In this document: positions 26,088 through 34,716 of the stretch, piece by piece
How the letters are laid out: each line of letters begins with the position of its first letter
How positions within the stretch are numbered: position 1 is the first letter of the stretch
From: JAAELZ01 sp965237485
GTDB lineage: Bacteria; Pseudomonadota; Gammaproteobacteria; Arenicellales; Poriferihabitantaceae
Direction of reading: 5' to 3'
Length of the DNA: 64,000 nt
Assembly (NCBI GenBank): GCA_965237485.1
Contig: CBDEFQ010000009.1
Coordinates: forward strand, 1,178,001 to 1,242,000
The notes under the pieces: model-generated
What the model was told of the DNA's origin: nothing
Seen by the model: only the letters and a program-made list of their open reading frames with translations
The model's database searches: none
Made by a program: the position numbers and the translations under genes

Positions 26088-27146
26088 CTAGTCACGGCGG
26101 CGCCTCGAGTGCCGGCCCTTGTTTTCGCCACCACCCGTAGCACCCGCGGCAATACTCATTTCACCTCTGAGTTGTGCTTGTGCGCCCACCGACACCTCAC
26201 CCAGCACCGTCACAATTTCATCTAGGGTTGGCGCTATACCTTTAACATGCTCATCCATCACTTTACGCATCGCTACTACGTGACTCGGTGTGGTACCACA
26301 ACAACCACCGATAATGTTCGCCCCAGCATTGATAGCAAAACGTACGTAGTCCGACATAATTTGCGGAGTGCCGCTATAAACAATGGCTCCATCGATATAT
26401 TCGGGCACACCGCAATTGGCTTTTGCAATAATAATTGGATCAACCCCTAGCCCTTTCGCAGCCGTCCGCATATTCAGCACCGCGGCCACCACCTCGCTGG
26501 CGCCCACACCGCAGTTGGTGCCAACGGCATATGGCTTAGGCCGCATTGTGGCCCCATATTCAACCACATCAGCCGCTGTTAAGCCCATCATGGTACGGCC
26601 GTTAGTATCAATACTTAGCGTCGTTATTACCGGCATATTAGCCTTTGCGGTGCCCATAAGCGCAGCTTGCATTTCTTCCTTAGAAGAAATTGTCTCGACC
26701 CACAACACATCGACTCCGCCCTTTTTCAGCGCTAATGCTTGTTCGGCAAAAGCGTCTGCGGCTTGTTCAATGCTTAGCGGTCCAGAAGGTTCAAGAATCT
26801 CACCAGTTGGGCCCATAGAGCCGGCAATTAGTACCTCTCTACCGGAAGACGCAATACACTCTTTTAGCAAACGGGTGCCCGCTATATTCAATTCTTCAAC
26901 GCGATCCTGCGCCTTATGCAATTTGAGCCGGTATCGCGTGCCGCCAAAGGTGTTGGTCAATATGACGTCTGATCCAGCATCGATAAAACTTCGGTAATGT
27001 GCCCTGATTTTCTCAGGCTGGTCGACATTCCAAAGCTCAGGAGCATCGCCTGTCACCAAGCCCATATCAAATAAGTTTGATCCTGTGGCGCCATCTGCTA
27101 ACAACACCCCTTTTTGTTCAAGCAACTGCTCGAGTTTGTTTTGCAT
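26088..27146 (-). CDS. bmt: Betaine-homocysteine S-methyltransferase
   Basis: This ~352-residue TIM-barrel methyltransferase has the N-terminal LLADGATGSNLFDMGL motif, the VGTNCGVGASE zinc cysteine (C222, counted from the upstream ATG at 27176) and the C-terminal GGCCGTTPSH motif (C292, C293). It transfers a methyl group to homocysteine to make methionine. Similarity to alphaproteobacterial-type Bmt indicates betaine (or dimethylsulfoniopropionate-type) donors, by inference. The ATG at 27146 fits the family start better than 27176. The last ~25 residues are Gly/Arg-rich and atypical. Confidence 0.85.
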   Translation of the reverse strand: MQNKLEQLLEQKGVLLADGATGSNLFDMGLVTGDAPELWNVDQPEKIRAHYRSFIDAGSDVILTNTFGGTRYRLKLHKAQDRVEELNIAGTRLLKECIASSGREVLIAGSMGPTGEILEPSGPLSIEQAADAFAEQALALKKGGVDVLWVETISSKEEMQAALMGTAKANMPVITTLSIDTNGRTMMGLTAADVVEYGATMRPKPYAVGTNCGVGASEVVAAVLNMRTAAKGLGVDPIIIAKANCGVPEYIDGAIVYSGTPQIMSDYVRFAINAGANIIGGCCGTTPSHVVAMRKVMDEHVKGIAPTLDEIVTVLGEVSVGAQAQLRGEMSIAAGATGGGENKGRHSRRRRD

Positions 27147-27299
27147 TTCTAAAGTTTGCAATATAACTAGTAACATCCGACTCTAGTGACTAACGAAGGC
27201 GCAATCAACCGCTGTAGGCAACAAAAAGTAGGTTACTGGCGATTATTTTTGCTTACAAAATATTGATACAATTACCAACTCCAAATTGACTAATAAATT

Positions 27300-27584
27300 A
27301 TGCCATTACTTACTAACGCAAAACTTAAAGACGCCGCGAAAGATCTAGATCAGTGGGAAATAAAGGGCGATAAACTTTATCGCCAATTTATCTTCAAAAA
27401 CTTTAACCATGCCTTTAGTTTCATGACTCAAGTGGCGATGCACGCGGAAAAATACAATCATCATCCAGAATGGTCAAATGTATATAAAACCGTCGAGGTT
27501 CATTTAACTACCCATAGTGATAACGGCATCACCGAAAAAGACATCAAGCTAGCCAAGTTTATGGATGCAATCGCTACGCTCTAA
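27300..27584 (+). CDS. phhB: Pterin-4a-carbinolamine dehydratase
   Basis: This 94-residue protein carries the PCD signature: EKYNHHPEWSNVYKTVEVHL, then a Thr-His pair and a late Asp. It dehydrates 4a-hydroxytetrahydrobiopterin to allow recycling of the cofactor of aromatic amino acid hydroxylases. No phenylalanine hydroxylase is in the window. It is divergent from bmt, with ~125 bp between. PCD homologues without PhhA are sometimes tied to other pterin (for example molybdopterin) roles. Confidence 0.92.
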   Translation: MPLLTNAKLKDAAKDLDQWEIKGDKLYRQFIFKNFNHAFSFMTQVAMHAEKYNHHPEWSNVYKTVEVHLTTHSDNGITEKDIKLAKFMDAIATL

Positions 27585-27710
27585 GTATTAAGCCTGTTGA
27601 AACAAAAATTGGCTTGGGTTAAAGTTAGGCTGTCTCAAGTCCACAGGCAGTGAGCATAAATGGTGTCTGTAAGCTTAGCTTGTATTATTTGAACTGCGCT
27701 AATTTTTGAC

Positions 27711-28529
27711 ATGAGATCTACTTTTACTTCCAAATCGCCCAGCCAAAGCACACCGCAGGGCACCCACTTTCGGGTTTTCGGCAGCGGTTCACAGAGCCTG
27801 GTTTTTGCCCATGGCGTAGGTTTAAACAAAGATATTTGGCAACCCCAAGTTAAAGCTTTTGTTGGCGACTATCAGGTTGTTTGTTATGATTTACTGGGCC
27901 ATGGCGACAGTCCGACACCAGATGTCAACGCCACCATGGACGATTACGTAGAACAACTAGAAGAGCTCAGGGAGACCCTAGCGATAGATAAAATTGCGGT
28001 AATCGGCCACTCTACCGGGGCACTCATTTCATTGGGGTATGGACTGGCATATCCTCAAAATGTTACCCGCTTAGTAACCCTAAATGCGATTTACTGCAGG
28101 CCAAAAAAAGCCCAAGCCGCGGCATTGAACCGAGTAAGCGAGGCTAAAAAACACGGCCCTTTGAAACAGCTAGATAACACGCTAATACGCTGGTTTGGGG
28201 ATGCTCCATTATCCGCAGAGCATAAAGTTAAACGTCAAACCTTACGAAACACTTTAGAGCAAGCAAACATATCTGGTTACGGTATCACTTATCGCTTATT
28301 CGTAGAATCAGACCGTCTTTACGAAGGCCGTCTTGATCAAATTAATTGCCCAACCCTTTTCTTAACCGGCGAACTAGACCCTAACTCTACTCCTAGTATG
28401 AGCATCAAGATGGCCAATGAAGTGAGTGGCGCGAGTGGCGCTATCGTTCCCAACTCTAGGCATATGACACCCTATGTTGACGATAAGGCCACCAATGCTA
28501 TAGTCAAAGATTTTCTGCTCTCATCATGA
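27711..28529 (+). CDS. Alpha/beta hydrolase, first gene of a three-gene operon
   Basis: 272 residues. The oxyanion region is VFAHGVGLN, the nucleophile elbow is IGHSTGA (S101), the acid is in LTGELDPNS and the base in NSRHMTPY, so the triad is complete. It resembles lactone/ester hydrolases of catabolic pathways. Its stop overlaps the flavin reductase start as ATGA, and an aldehyde dehydrogenase follows, giving an oxidation pathway in which ester/lactone opening and aldehyde oxidation would cooperate. The substrate is unknown. Confidence 0.85.
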   Translation: MRSTFTSKSPSQSTPQGTHFRVFGSGSQSLVFAHGVGLNKDIWQPQVKAFVGDYQVVCYDLLGHGDSPTPDVNATMDDYVEQLEELRETLAIDKIAVIGHSTGALISLGYGLAYPQNVTRLVTLNAIYCRPKKAQAAALNRVSEAKKHGPLKQLDNTLIRWFGDAPLSAEHKVKRQTLRNTLEQANISGYGITYRLFVESDRLYEGRLDQINCPTLFLTGELDPNSTPSMSIKMANEVSGASGAIVPNSRHMTPYVDDKATNAIVKDFLLSS

Positions 28530-29491
28530 CCGAATCAGATAAGCACCTGTTGCGCAAAACTTTGGGACAGTTCCTAACGGGGGTGACCATTGTCACTACG
28601 ATTACGCAAGATGGTGAACCTCTGGGCTTTACCGCTAATTCATTCACATCTGTATCACTAGAACCGCCTTTATTGCTCGTTTGTATCGCTAAAAATGCCA
28701 ATTGCAGTGACGTATTTATTCAATCTAATCACTTTGCTATCAACATCTTGGCTGAAACACAGAAACAGCTTTCAAATACCTTCGCTAGCCCTATTGAAGA
28801 CCGCTACGAAAATGTCGACTGGATAACCAAAGCCACGGGCAGCCCCATTTTTAATGATACCGTAGGTTGGTTAGATTGCAATACCCACCAAGTGGTGGAC
28901 GCAGGCGATCATTTTATTTTACTCGGTGAAGTTGTGGCGTTTGATCAATCTCCTCAGCTGCCTCTAGGTTATTTTCAAGGTAACTATTTCTCTGTGGGTA
29001 TGGCGCAAAAAGCCTTAGTTGCAATTGGCGATAAGGAGGTTAAAACCAGTATTGGTATTGTGATTGACCGCAACCGCAGCATTTACTTAGTTAGCAACGA
29101 AGACAATAAACTCGATTTCCCTCGGGCGACCGCCACGTCTGACGACGATGCGCATGAGCAACTAGATCAGTATCTCGCAGAACTTGGCTTAAGCCTCGAC
29201 GAGAAAATACTATTTTCTGTCGTAGAAGACGAAACCAAAGGAGCATTGGCTATTTATTATCGTTGTCATGGGGCTGGTAAGCCGAAGCTAAACGACGGTA
29301 AGTTTTACGATTTCGAACAAATCCCATGGGACGATCTTGCGACGCAAGCCATATCGATGATGGTCAGGCGCTATATCCAAGAACGTAATCACGATGTATT
29401 TGGTGTTTATTTTGGTAACGAAATCAGCGGTCGAGTCGCCAAGACCAAGACCAAGACCCCTTATAAATACAAAATCAAATTTTTACACTGA
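28526..29491 (+). CDS. Flavin reductase family protein with C-terminal extension
   Basis: Residues 1-~160 form an FMN-binding flavin reductase domain of the HpaC type (GQFLTGVTIVTT, GFTANSFTSVSLEPPLLLVC, FAINILAETQ, and a histidine in VDAGDHFILLGEV). The remaining ~160 residues do not match the usual 170-residue enzyme. They include YLVSNEDNKLDF and a nudix-like core of mixed strands and helices, ending in a Lys/Thr-rich tail. Such enzymes supply reduced flavin to two-component monooxygenases, but no oxygenase component is in this operon. The extended form makes self-contained activity a possibility. Confidence 0.82.
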   Translation: MTESDKHLLRKTLGQFLTGVTIVTTITQDGEPLGFTANSFTSVSLEPPLLLVCIAKNANCSDVFIQSNHFAINILAETQKQLSNTFASPIEDRYENVDWITKATGSPIFNDTVGWLDCNTHQVVDAGDHFILLGEVVAFDQSPQLPLGYFQGNYFSVGMAQKALVAIGDKEVKTSIGIVIDRNRSIYLVSNEDNKLDFPRATATSDDDAHEQLDQYLAELGLSLDEKILFSVVEDETKGALAIYYRCHGAGKPKLNDGKFYDFEQIPWDDLATQAISMMVRRYIQERNHDVFGVYFGNEISGRVAKTKTKTPYKYKIKFLH

Positions 29492-29509
29492 TAAATTGAA
29501 GCTAAATCA

Positions 29510-30979
29510 ATGAAACATTATCAACACTATATTAACGGCGTTTTTGAAGATGGAAGCGATCATTTTGGAACCACTAACCCAGCTACAAACAAAGCATGGG
29601 CAACGGCGCCAGCAGCAACAGAAGATGATGTTAATCGTGCGGTGGCCGCAGCTAAGACTGCACTACAAAGCCCAGAATGGGCCGGCTTAACCGCAACTGC
29701 GAGAGGTAAATTACTCTATCGTCTAGCCGACCTTGTGGCTGAGCGCGCACAAGATTTAGCCACCTTAGAAACTACCGATAGCGGTAAATTACTCGCCGAA
29801 ACCCGTATGCAAACGGGCTATGTAGGCGACTACTACCGCTTTTATGCCGGCCTTGCAGACAAAAATAACGGCCACGTTTTACCCATAGATAAGCCCAATA
29901 TGCATGTTTTTACCACGCGCGTGCCTATCGGCGTGGTAGCCGCTATTGTGCCTTGGAATGCGCAGATGTTTCTAACTGCAACGAAACTCGGGCCCGCGCT
30001 TGCGGCGGGAAATACGGTAGTACTCAAAGCTTCAGAATTGGCACCTATTCCAATGTTGGAGTTCGCCCGAATTGTACATGATGCTGGCTTTCCACCTGGT
30101 GTGGTCAATATCATCACGGGTTACGGCGACCCATGTGGCTCAACGCTTACTAAGCATCAAGACGTGGCTCACGTAGCGTTTACCGGCGGCCCAGATACCG
30201 CGCGCCACATCATTCGTAACACCGCCGAAAACTTCGCCCCCGTTTCGCTGGAACTCGGCGGCAAGTCACCGCTGATCGTGTTTGATGACGCCAATATACA
30301 AAGTGCGGTTAACGGCATGATTGCTGGCAACTATGGTGCTTCAGGTCAGAGTTGTGTCGCTGGCTCGCGGGTTTTCCTTCATGCCAGTATTTTCGATGAA
30401 GTCATCGATGAGCTTGAGAAGCGAGTTAAAGACATCGTCGTCGGCGACCCATTAGAAGCGGACACTCACATGGGCCCATTAGCTACTGCTGAGCAACATG
30501 AACGCTGCAAAGAAGTGGTTAAAAAATCAGTCGAGGAGGGTGCGCGTCTGGTTTATGGAGGGAAAACACCTGCTGATAAGACGACTGGTAATTACTTTGA
30601 ACCTACGTTACTCGCCTGCCCAAATCAGGACATCACTTCTGTTCGCACTGAGTTATTTGGCCCTGTAATGAGCGCAATTAAATTCGAAACCGAGGAAGAA
30701 GCCATTGCCATGGCAAATGACAGTCGCCTTGGTTTGGGTGCTGGGGTATTCACCAACGACCTCGCTCGCGCTCATCGGGTTACCCAGCAAATTCATTCTG
30801 GCATTATTTGGGTAAATACCTATCGCGTTATTTCGCCCATCGCACCGTTCGGCGGGTTTAAAGACAGCGGTACAGGGCGCGAAGCTGGTGTAGATTCAAT
30901 CAACGATTACACACGGACAAAGACCACCTGGATCAACACCTCTAAAGAACCAATGGCCAACCCATTTGTAATGCGTTGA
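29510..30979 (+). CDS. NAD(P)-dependent aldehyde dehydrogenase
   Basis: This 489-residue enzyme of normal length has the general-base Glu in SLELGGKSPL (E248) and catalytic C282 in GQSCVAGSR. The NAD-binding PWNAQMFLTATK and FTGGPDTARHI regions and the C-terminal PFGGFKDSGTGREAG motif are present. It oxidises an aldehyde to the acid; the substrate is not identifiable. It starts 18 bp after the flavin reductase and belongs to the same operon. Confidence 0.9.
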   Translation: MKHYQHYINGVFEDGSDHFGTTNPATNKAWATAPAATEDDVNRAVAAAKTALQSPEWAGLTATARGKLLYRLADLVAERAQDLATLETTDSGKLLAETRMQTGYVGDYYRFYAGLADKNNGHVLPIDKPNMHVFTTRVPIGVVAAIVPWNAQMFLTATKLGPALAAGNTVVLKASELAPIPMLEFARIVHDAGFPPGVVNIITGYGDPCGSTLTKHQDVAHVAFTGGPDTARHIIRNTAENFAPVSLELGGKSPLIVFDDANIQSAVNGMIAGNYGASGQSCVAGSRVFLHASIFDEVIDELEKRVKDIVVGDPLEADTHMGPLATAEQHERCKEVVKKSVEEGARLVYGGKTPADKTTGNYFEPTLLACPNQDITSVRTELFGPVMSAIKFETEEEAIAMANDSRLGLGAGVFTNDLARAHRVTQQIHSGIIWVNTYRVISPIAPFGGFKDSGTGREAGVDSINDYTRTKTTWINTSKEPMANPFVMR

Positions 30980-31023
30980 ACTTTGACTAACACTGGAATC
31001 ACCGCGTTGACTTGCCCATAGCT

Positions 31024-31665
31024 ATGAACAATAAACTGCCCTCATTCCTACTCGTCACCTATCTGATATTGATGGCTGTGCTCGCCATCAACCCGTACGA
31101 ACGCGGCACTTGGTGGGCGGAAAACCTACCGGTGATGATCGCGGTCGCTTTATTGGCGTTCACGTATAAACAATTTAGGTTCTCAAACTTAGCTTACGTT
31201 TTAATGTGGGCATTTATATGCGTGCATACTATCGGCGGACACTTTTCTTTTGCACGTGTTCCTTTTGAATGGGGCAATCAATTGCTGGCCATGACCAGCA
31301 TCGATTCGTTATTTCCCGAGGGCCGTAATAATTTTGATCGCCTCGGCCATTTTCTCGTTGGCGTGTTTGCCTACCCCACCGCGGAACTGGCTTATCGCAA
31401 AAAGTGGATTACCAATATCGCCGTAGCGGCCGCCTTTGGTATTTTTGCATTGGGCTTTTGGGGCGCCTTATACGAAGTAATAGAAATGATTTACGCAGTA
31501 ATCGCTGGAGGTGAACAGGCGGCGGACTTTTTAGGTTCGCAAGGCGATATTTGGGATGCGCAAAAAGACATGGCTTTGGATATTTTAGGTGCAATTTGCG
31601 CGACTATTTTGTTTTCAATAGTTTGGGCTAAGCGCGCGCCGTCTCATTTAGATTCGCGTTATTGA
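31024..31665 (+). CDS. DUF2238 (YjdF-like) membrane protein
   Basis: About 213 residues with five to six membrane helices and the family marks NFDRLGHFLVGVFAYP and GSQGDIWDAQKDMALD. The function of YjdF proteins is unknown. The ATG at 31024 is preferred over an in-frame TTG 12 bp upstream. It begins 44 bp after the dehydrogenase and may be part of the same transcript. Confidence 0.85.
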   Translation: MNNKLPSFLLVTYLILMAVLAINPYERGTWWAENLPVMIAVALLAFTYKQFRFSNLAYVLMWAFICVHTIGGHFSFARVPFEWGNQLLAMTSIDSLFPEGRNNFDRLGHFLVGVFAYPTAELAYRKKWITNIAVAAAFGIFALGFWGALYEVIEMIYAVIAGGEQAADFLGSQGDIWDAQKDMALDILGAICATILFSIVWAKRAPSHLDSRY

Positions 31666-31672
31666 TAACATA

Positions 31673-31900
31673 ATGATAAACAAACCACACCAAGCCTTGG
31701 CGACCAACGCACCGCCAGCTGATATAGTGGTGCTAGCGCAAGCATTGGTATCATCAAGACCGGGGCCTGTCTACCTTTACCAACACGCTAAGGGTTGGGA
31801 TTACACCAAAAAATTAACTCAAATCCCCAGCGGTGCGCTAATAACCATTATTCAAGGAGACAAATCTGATCCAAAATTGTGGAATACAGAAGACTGTTAG
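31673..31900 (+). CDS. Small hypothetical protein
   Basis: This 75-residue soluble protein starts MINKPHQALATNAPPADIVV, with a short hydrophobic core (IPSGALITIIQGD) and no recognised motif. It lies 8 bp after the DUF2238 gene on the same strand, so it is plausibly translated. It could also be a C-terminally truncated gene, since the IS4 relic begins just downstream. Between 31901 and 32114 only degenerate AAGGGACG-type repeats and the left edge of that relic are visible. Confidence 0.4.
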   Translation: MINKPHQALATNAPPADIVVLAQALVSSRPGPVYLYQHAKGWDYTKKLTQIPSGALITIIQGDKSDPKLWNTEDC

Positions 31901-33058
31901 TTTTTAAAAACAACTATGCCGCCACAGCGACAACAAACAAAACTGGATAATCTTGTTTATTGGGAAGATAAGGGGACGAAGATAAAGGAAATCAATACAA
32001 GATAAAGGGACGTACAAGATAACCCCCCCTAACTTATAATTATGTATTGTGTCCCGAATGGCACTAAGTTAATGCCCTTCAGCATAGCAAAATAGGCGAG
32101 TAACAAAGCCCAAAATGGGGTTCTTCTGCCAGGTACTAAATGCGGATGGGGGTTGCTCAGAAGTGGTTCGTAAATTTCATGCATATACAGCCAGTCAGGA
32201 GATGACATTGCCCTCAACTTCCACATCAGCTTATTGTCAAGTTCGCCTTAAGCTAGAGGAATCTGACCTAGAATGCATCCTAGCCCATACCTCAAAACAA
32301 CTAATGCAGCAGGATAGGGACGATGGCTTACAAACTAGGCGAGTCGTTGTAGTTGATGGTACGGGTGTCAGCATGCTGGATACGCCCGAAAACCAAGAGG
32401 TTTGGCCGCAAAGCCGACAACAAAAGTCCAGCTGTGGTTTCCCGCAAGCCTTTATCTGTGCGTGTTTCAATCTTCAAACTGGTGCCTTGCTAAGCTATGA
32501 ATTGGGCAATAAGAAAAGCCATGAGCTGCCGATGCTACGCTCCCAATGGGACACCTTCGAACAAGGAGATATATTCCTTGGAGATAAGGCTTTCTGTAGT
32601 TATTACGATGTTGTAAAATTACCAGAGCATGGGTGTGGATTCGGTGATTGCTCTAGGTAAAAGAAAGCTTGTAGCAGCAAAGGATGCCGACCAAATACTA
32701 GATGAAGATGATCTACTCATTCATTGGCCGAAACCTAAACAATGGACAAAGTTGAGCTATAGTAAAGATGAATGACTGGCTTTACCAGAAAAGCTGACGT
32801 TACGGCAAATCAAGGTCACGGTAACAGAGCCGGGCTTTCGTACCAAGTCATCCCACATTATCACTACACTGATTGATGCAAAGCGTTATAACGCAAAGGC
32901 AGTAGCCGACTTGTACTTTCAGCGATGGGAGGTTGAGTTATTCTTCCGAGACATCAAAACCACCATTGGCTTAGATATACTAAGGTGCAAGTCACCAAGC
33001 ATGGTTAGAAGTGGACCCGCTTTTTAGGACAGATGGCTTAGGAGTTATTTTCAGCTGA

Positions 33059-33883
33059 TTAAGCAGCCAATTTCAGGCCGCGACATGGATCATACATCAT
33101 GTCAGGGACCATGCCCAATGTTTGATGTTTACGCTCTTGGTTGTAATAGTTTATCCAGGAGCCAATGCCGTCTTTTGCCTCTTTCATCGATTGGTAGGCT
33201 TGCAAATAGACTTCCTCATATTTCACGCTGCGCCATAAGCGCTCAACAAATACATTGTCACGCCAAGCACCTTTGCCATCCATGCTGATGCGAATACCAT
33301 TGTCTTTGAGTACACCGGTAAACGCCTCACTGGTAAATTGCGCACCTTGATCGCTGTTAAAGATATCAGGCTTGCCGTAGTAATGCAGTGCCTCTTCCAA
33401 AGCATCTACGCAGAATGCGCTATCCATGCTGTTGCTAAGCCGCCATGACAGCACTTTACGAGAATACCAATCCATCACAACGGTAAGATAAGCAAAGCCC
33501 TTAGGCATCGGGATATAAGTTATATCGGTACACCAAGCTTGATTGGGTTGATTGATGGCCAACCCACCTAGCAGATAAGGATAAATCTTGTGCCCCGCCT
33601 TCTTCTTGCTGGTGTTAGGCCTAGGATAGATGGCTTTAATGCCCATCTTACGCATTAAGCGTCGCACATGTTTACGGTCAACTCGGTGGCCTACATCTTG
33701 CAACACATCACGAATGCGTCTACTGCCAAGAAAGGGCCGATTGAGGTGAATGCGATCAATCAGATGCATCAGTTCCAAGTCATCCTCATTAGCAGGTGAG
33801 GTTTTGTAATAAACATGGGAACGATGAATCTTCAACAATTTACACTGACGAACTAACGATAGTTTATTGCTTTTATTAATCAT
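33059..33883 (-). CDS. IS3-family transposase OrfB, copy 1
   Basis: 274 residues with the HTH_21-like start (LLKIHRSHVYYKTSP), then the integrase core with D120 (WCTDITYIPM), D178 (FNSDQGAQFT) and E214 (VERLWRSVKYEE). The reading frame is intact and predicted to be the same protein as the second copy. OrfA lies upstream, separated by ~20 bp, so fusion by frameshifting is not obvious here. Confidence 0.92.
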   Translation of the reverse strand: MINKSNKLSLVRQCKLLKIHRSHVYYKTSPANEDDLELMHLIDRIHLNRPFLGSRRIRDVLQDVGHRVDRKHVRRLMRKMGIKAIYPRPNTSKKKAGHKIYPYLLGGLAINQPNQAWCTDITYIPMPKGFAYLTVVMDWYSRKVLSWRLSNSMDSAFCVDALEEALHYYGKPDIFNSDQGAQFTSEAFTGVLKDNGIRISMDGKGAWRDNVFVERLWRSVKYEEVYLQAYQSMKEAKDGIGSWINYYNQERKHQTLGMVPDMMYDPCRGLKLAA

Positions 33884-33903
33884 AGTTTTGCGCTCAGGTC
33901 TGT

Positions 33904-34185
33904 TTAACGACCGAGTGCTTTTGATAAAAAATCGTTTTCCATGGTGATTTCACCGATCTTTGCCTGTAATGATTTAATCTCTGATTCTCGGTTTGGAGAT
34001 AAGCCTGTGCCTGATGCAAAGACTTCAGCTGAGCTATCGAGCAATTGTTTCTTCCACTTGACGATAAGATTTGCATTGATGTCATAACGACTAGCAAGAT
34101 TGCTTAATGTTTCATCACCTTTGATTGCTGCAAGAGCAACTTTGGCTTTGAATTGTGGGGCATGGTTTCTACGCTTTTTACTCAT
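33904..34185 (-). CDS. IS3-family OrfA, copy 1
   Basis: 93 residues. The HTH_Tnp_1 domain (PQFKAKVALAAIKGDETLSN) is followed by a coiled coil ending ENDFLSKALGR. It binds the element ends and regulates transposition. The start is just inside the element's right end (in plus coordinates). Intact. Confidence 0.9.
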   Translation of the reverse strand: MSKKRRNHAPQFKAKVALAAIKGDETLSNLASRYDINANLIVKWKKQLLDSSAEVFASGTGLSPNRESEIKSLQAKIGEITMENDFLSKALGR

Positions 34186-34276
34186 TTTCTGTTCCTCGTT
34201 TTGAACAATTATAAAACAGAAAATAACTCCTTATTTTGGCCTTCAACCTGTCCTAATCATGGGGTCCACTTCAGTT

Positions 34277-34716
34277 CGCAAAGAAATACTAATGCACTTT
34301 ATCGTTTATAACTGCCTACGGCTGCTGATGCTTAAGGCTGCGAATAAAGCTGATGTGCCAGTGCGTTTGATAGTTTCAAGGCAAGTATACAAACATTACG
34401 ACAATGGGAGCCATTGCTTAAGAAGTGTTGTTGTAACGTCCCTTTTTTAGTTTGTGATCGCCACTATTTTTGCCATAGTATTTTGTTATTTAGCAAATAA
34501 GCTCGGTAAATTTTGACGCCCATCAACAACGGATAAAATGATTACTTCCTTTTGCCGCTTCCGATAATAAACAAGATAGTTTGTATATTTCTTAACAGGA
34601 ACACACAGTATTCCTTTATCGGAAATGTACTTAGGATTTTTACCAATACCAGGCATTTCAGATATTGTTTGACATGTTTCTAATACGTGCTCAAACACAT
34701 TGTCTGCAGCGGTTGG
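34277..34716. repeat. 440-bp segment duplicated in direct orientation (second copy 36152-36591)
   Basis: The two segments hold the IS4 3' end and the 3' two thirds of the toxin gene and are nearly identical (one base difference noticed, near 34450 versus 36325). They flank IS256 copy B. The left copy ends exactly at the IS256 boundary. Confidence 0.85.
34486..34716 (-). pseudogene. Duplicated C-terminal part of the ParE-type toxin
   Basis: This matches residues ~30-100 of the intact toxin at 36361-36663 (FEHVLETCQTISEMPGIGKN onward) and is cut at its 5' side by IS256 copy B. It has no upstream antitoxin and no start. It arose with the 440-bp duplication rather than by independent acquisition. 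Confidence 0.88.

Larger units (their letters stand above)
33007..34273 (-). mobile_element. IS3-family element (1267 bp) copy 1
   Basis: The ends are TGAAGTGGACCCC and AGAAGTGGACCCGC as inverted repeats. It is flanked by GTT on both sides (33004-33006 and 34274-34276), a 3-bp target duplication. The uninterrupted target is visible in the duplicated IS4 fragment at 36140-36160. An identical-length copy lies at 40595-41861. Confidence 0.93.
32115..34460 (+). pseudogene. IS4-family transposase, interrupted and frameshifted
   Basis: Recognisable parts are QVLNADGGCSEVVRKF, the first Asp in VVVVDGTGVSMLD, the second in IFLGDKAFCSYYD, and the Y-R-E signature YFQRWEVELFFRDIKTTIGL with DILRCKSPSMV. 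The frame shifts near 32640 and has an in-frame TGA at ~32775. An IS3-family element (33007-34273) is inserted after SPSMV, and the tail RKEILMHFIVYNCLRLL resumes at 34277. The N-terminal ~70 residues are absent. A second C-terminal copy of this gene starts at 36111. Confidence 0.85.
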
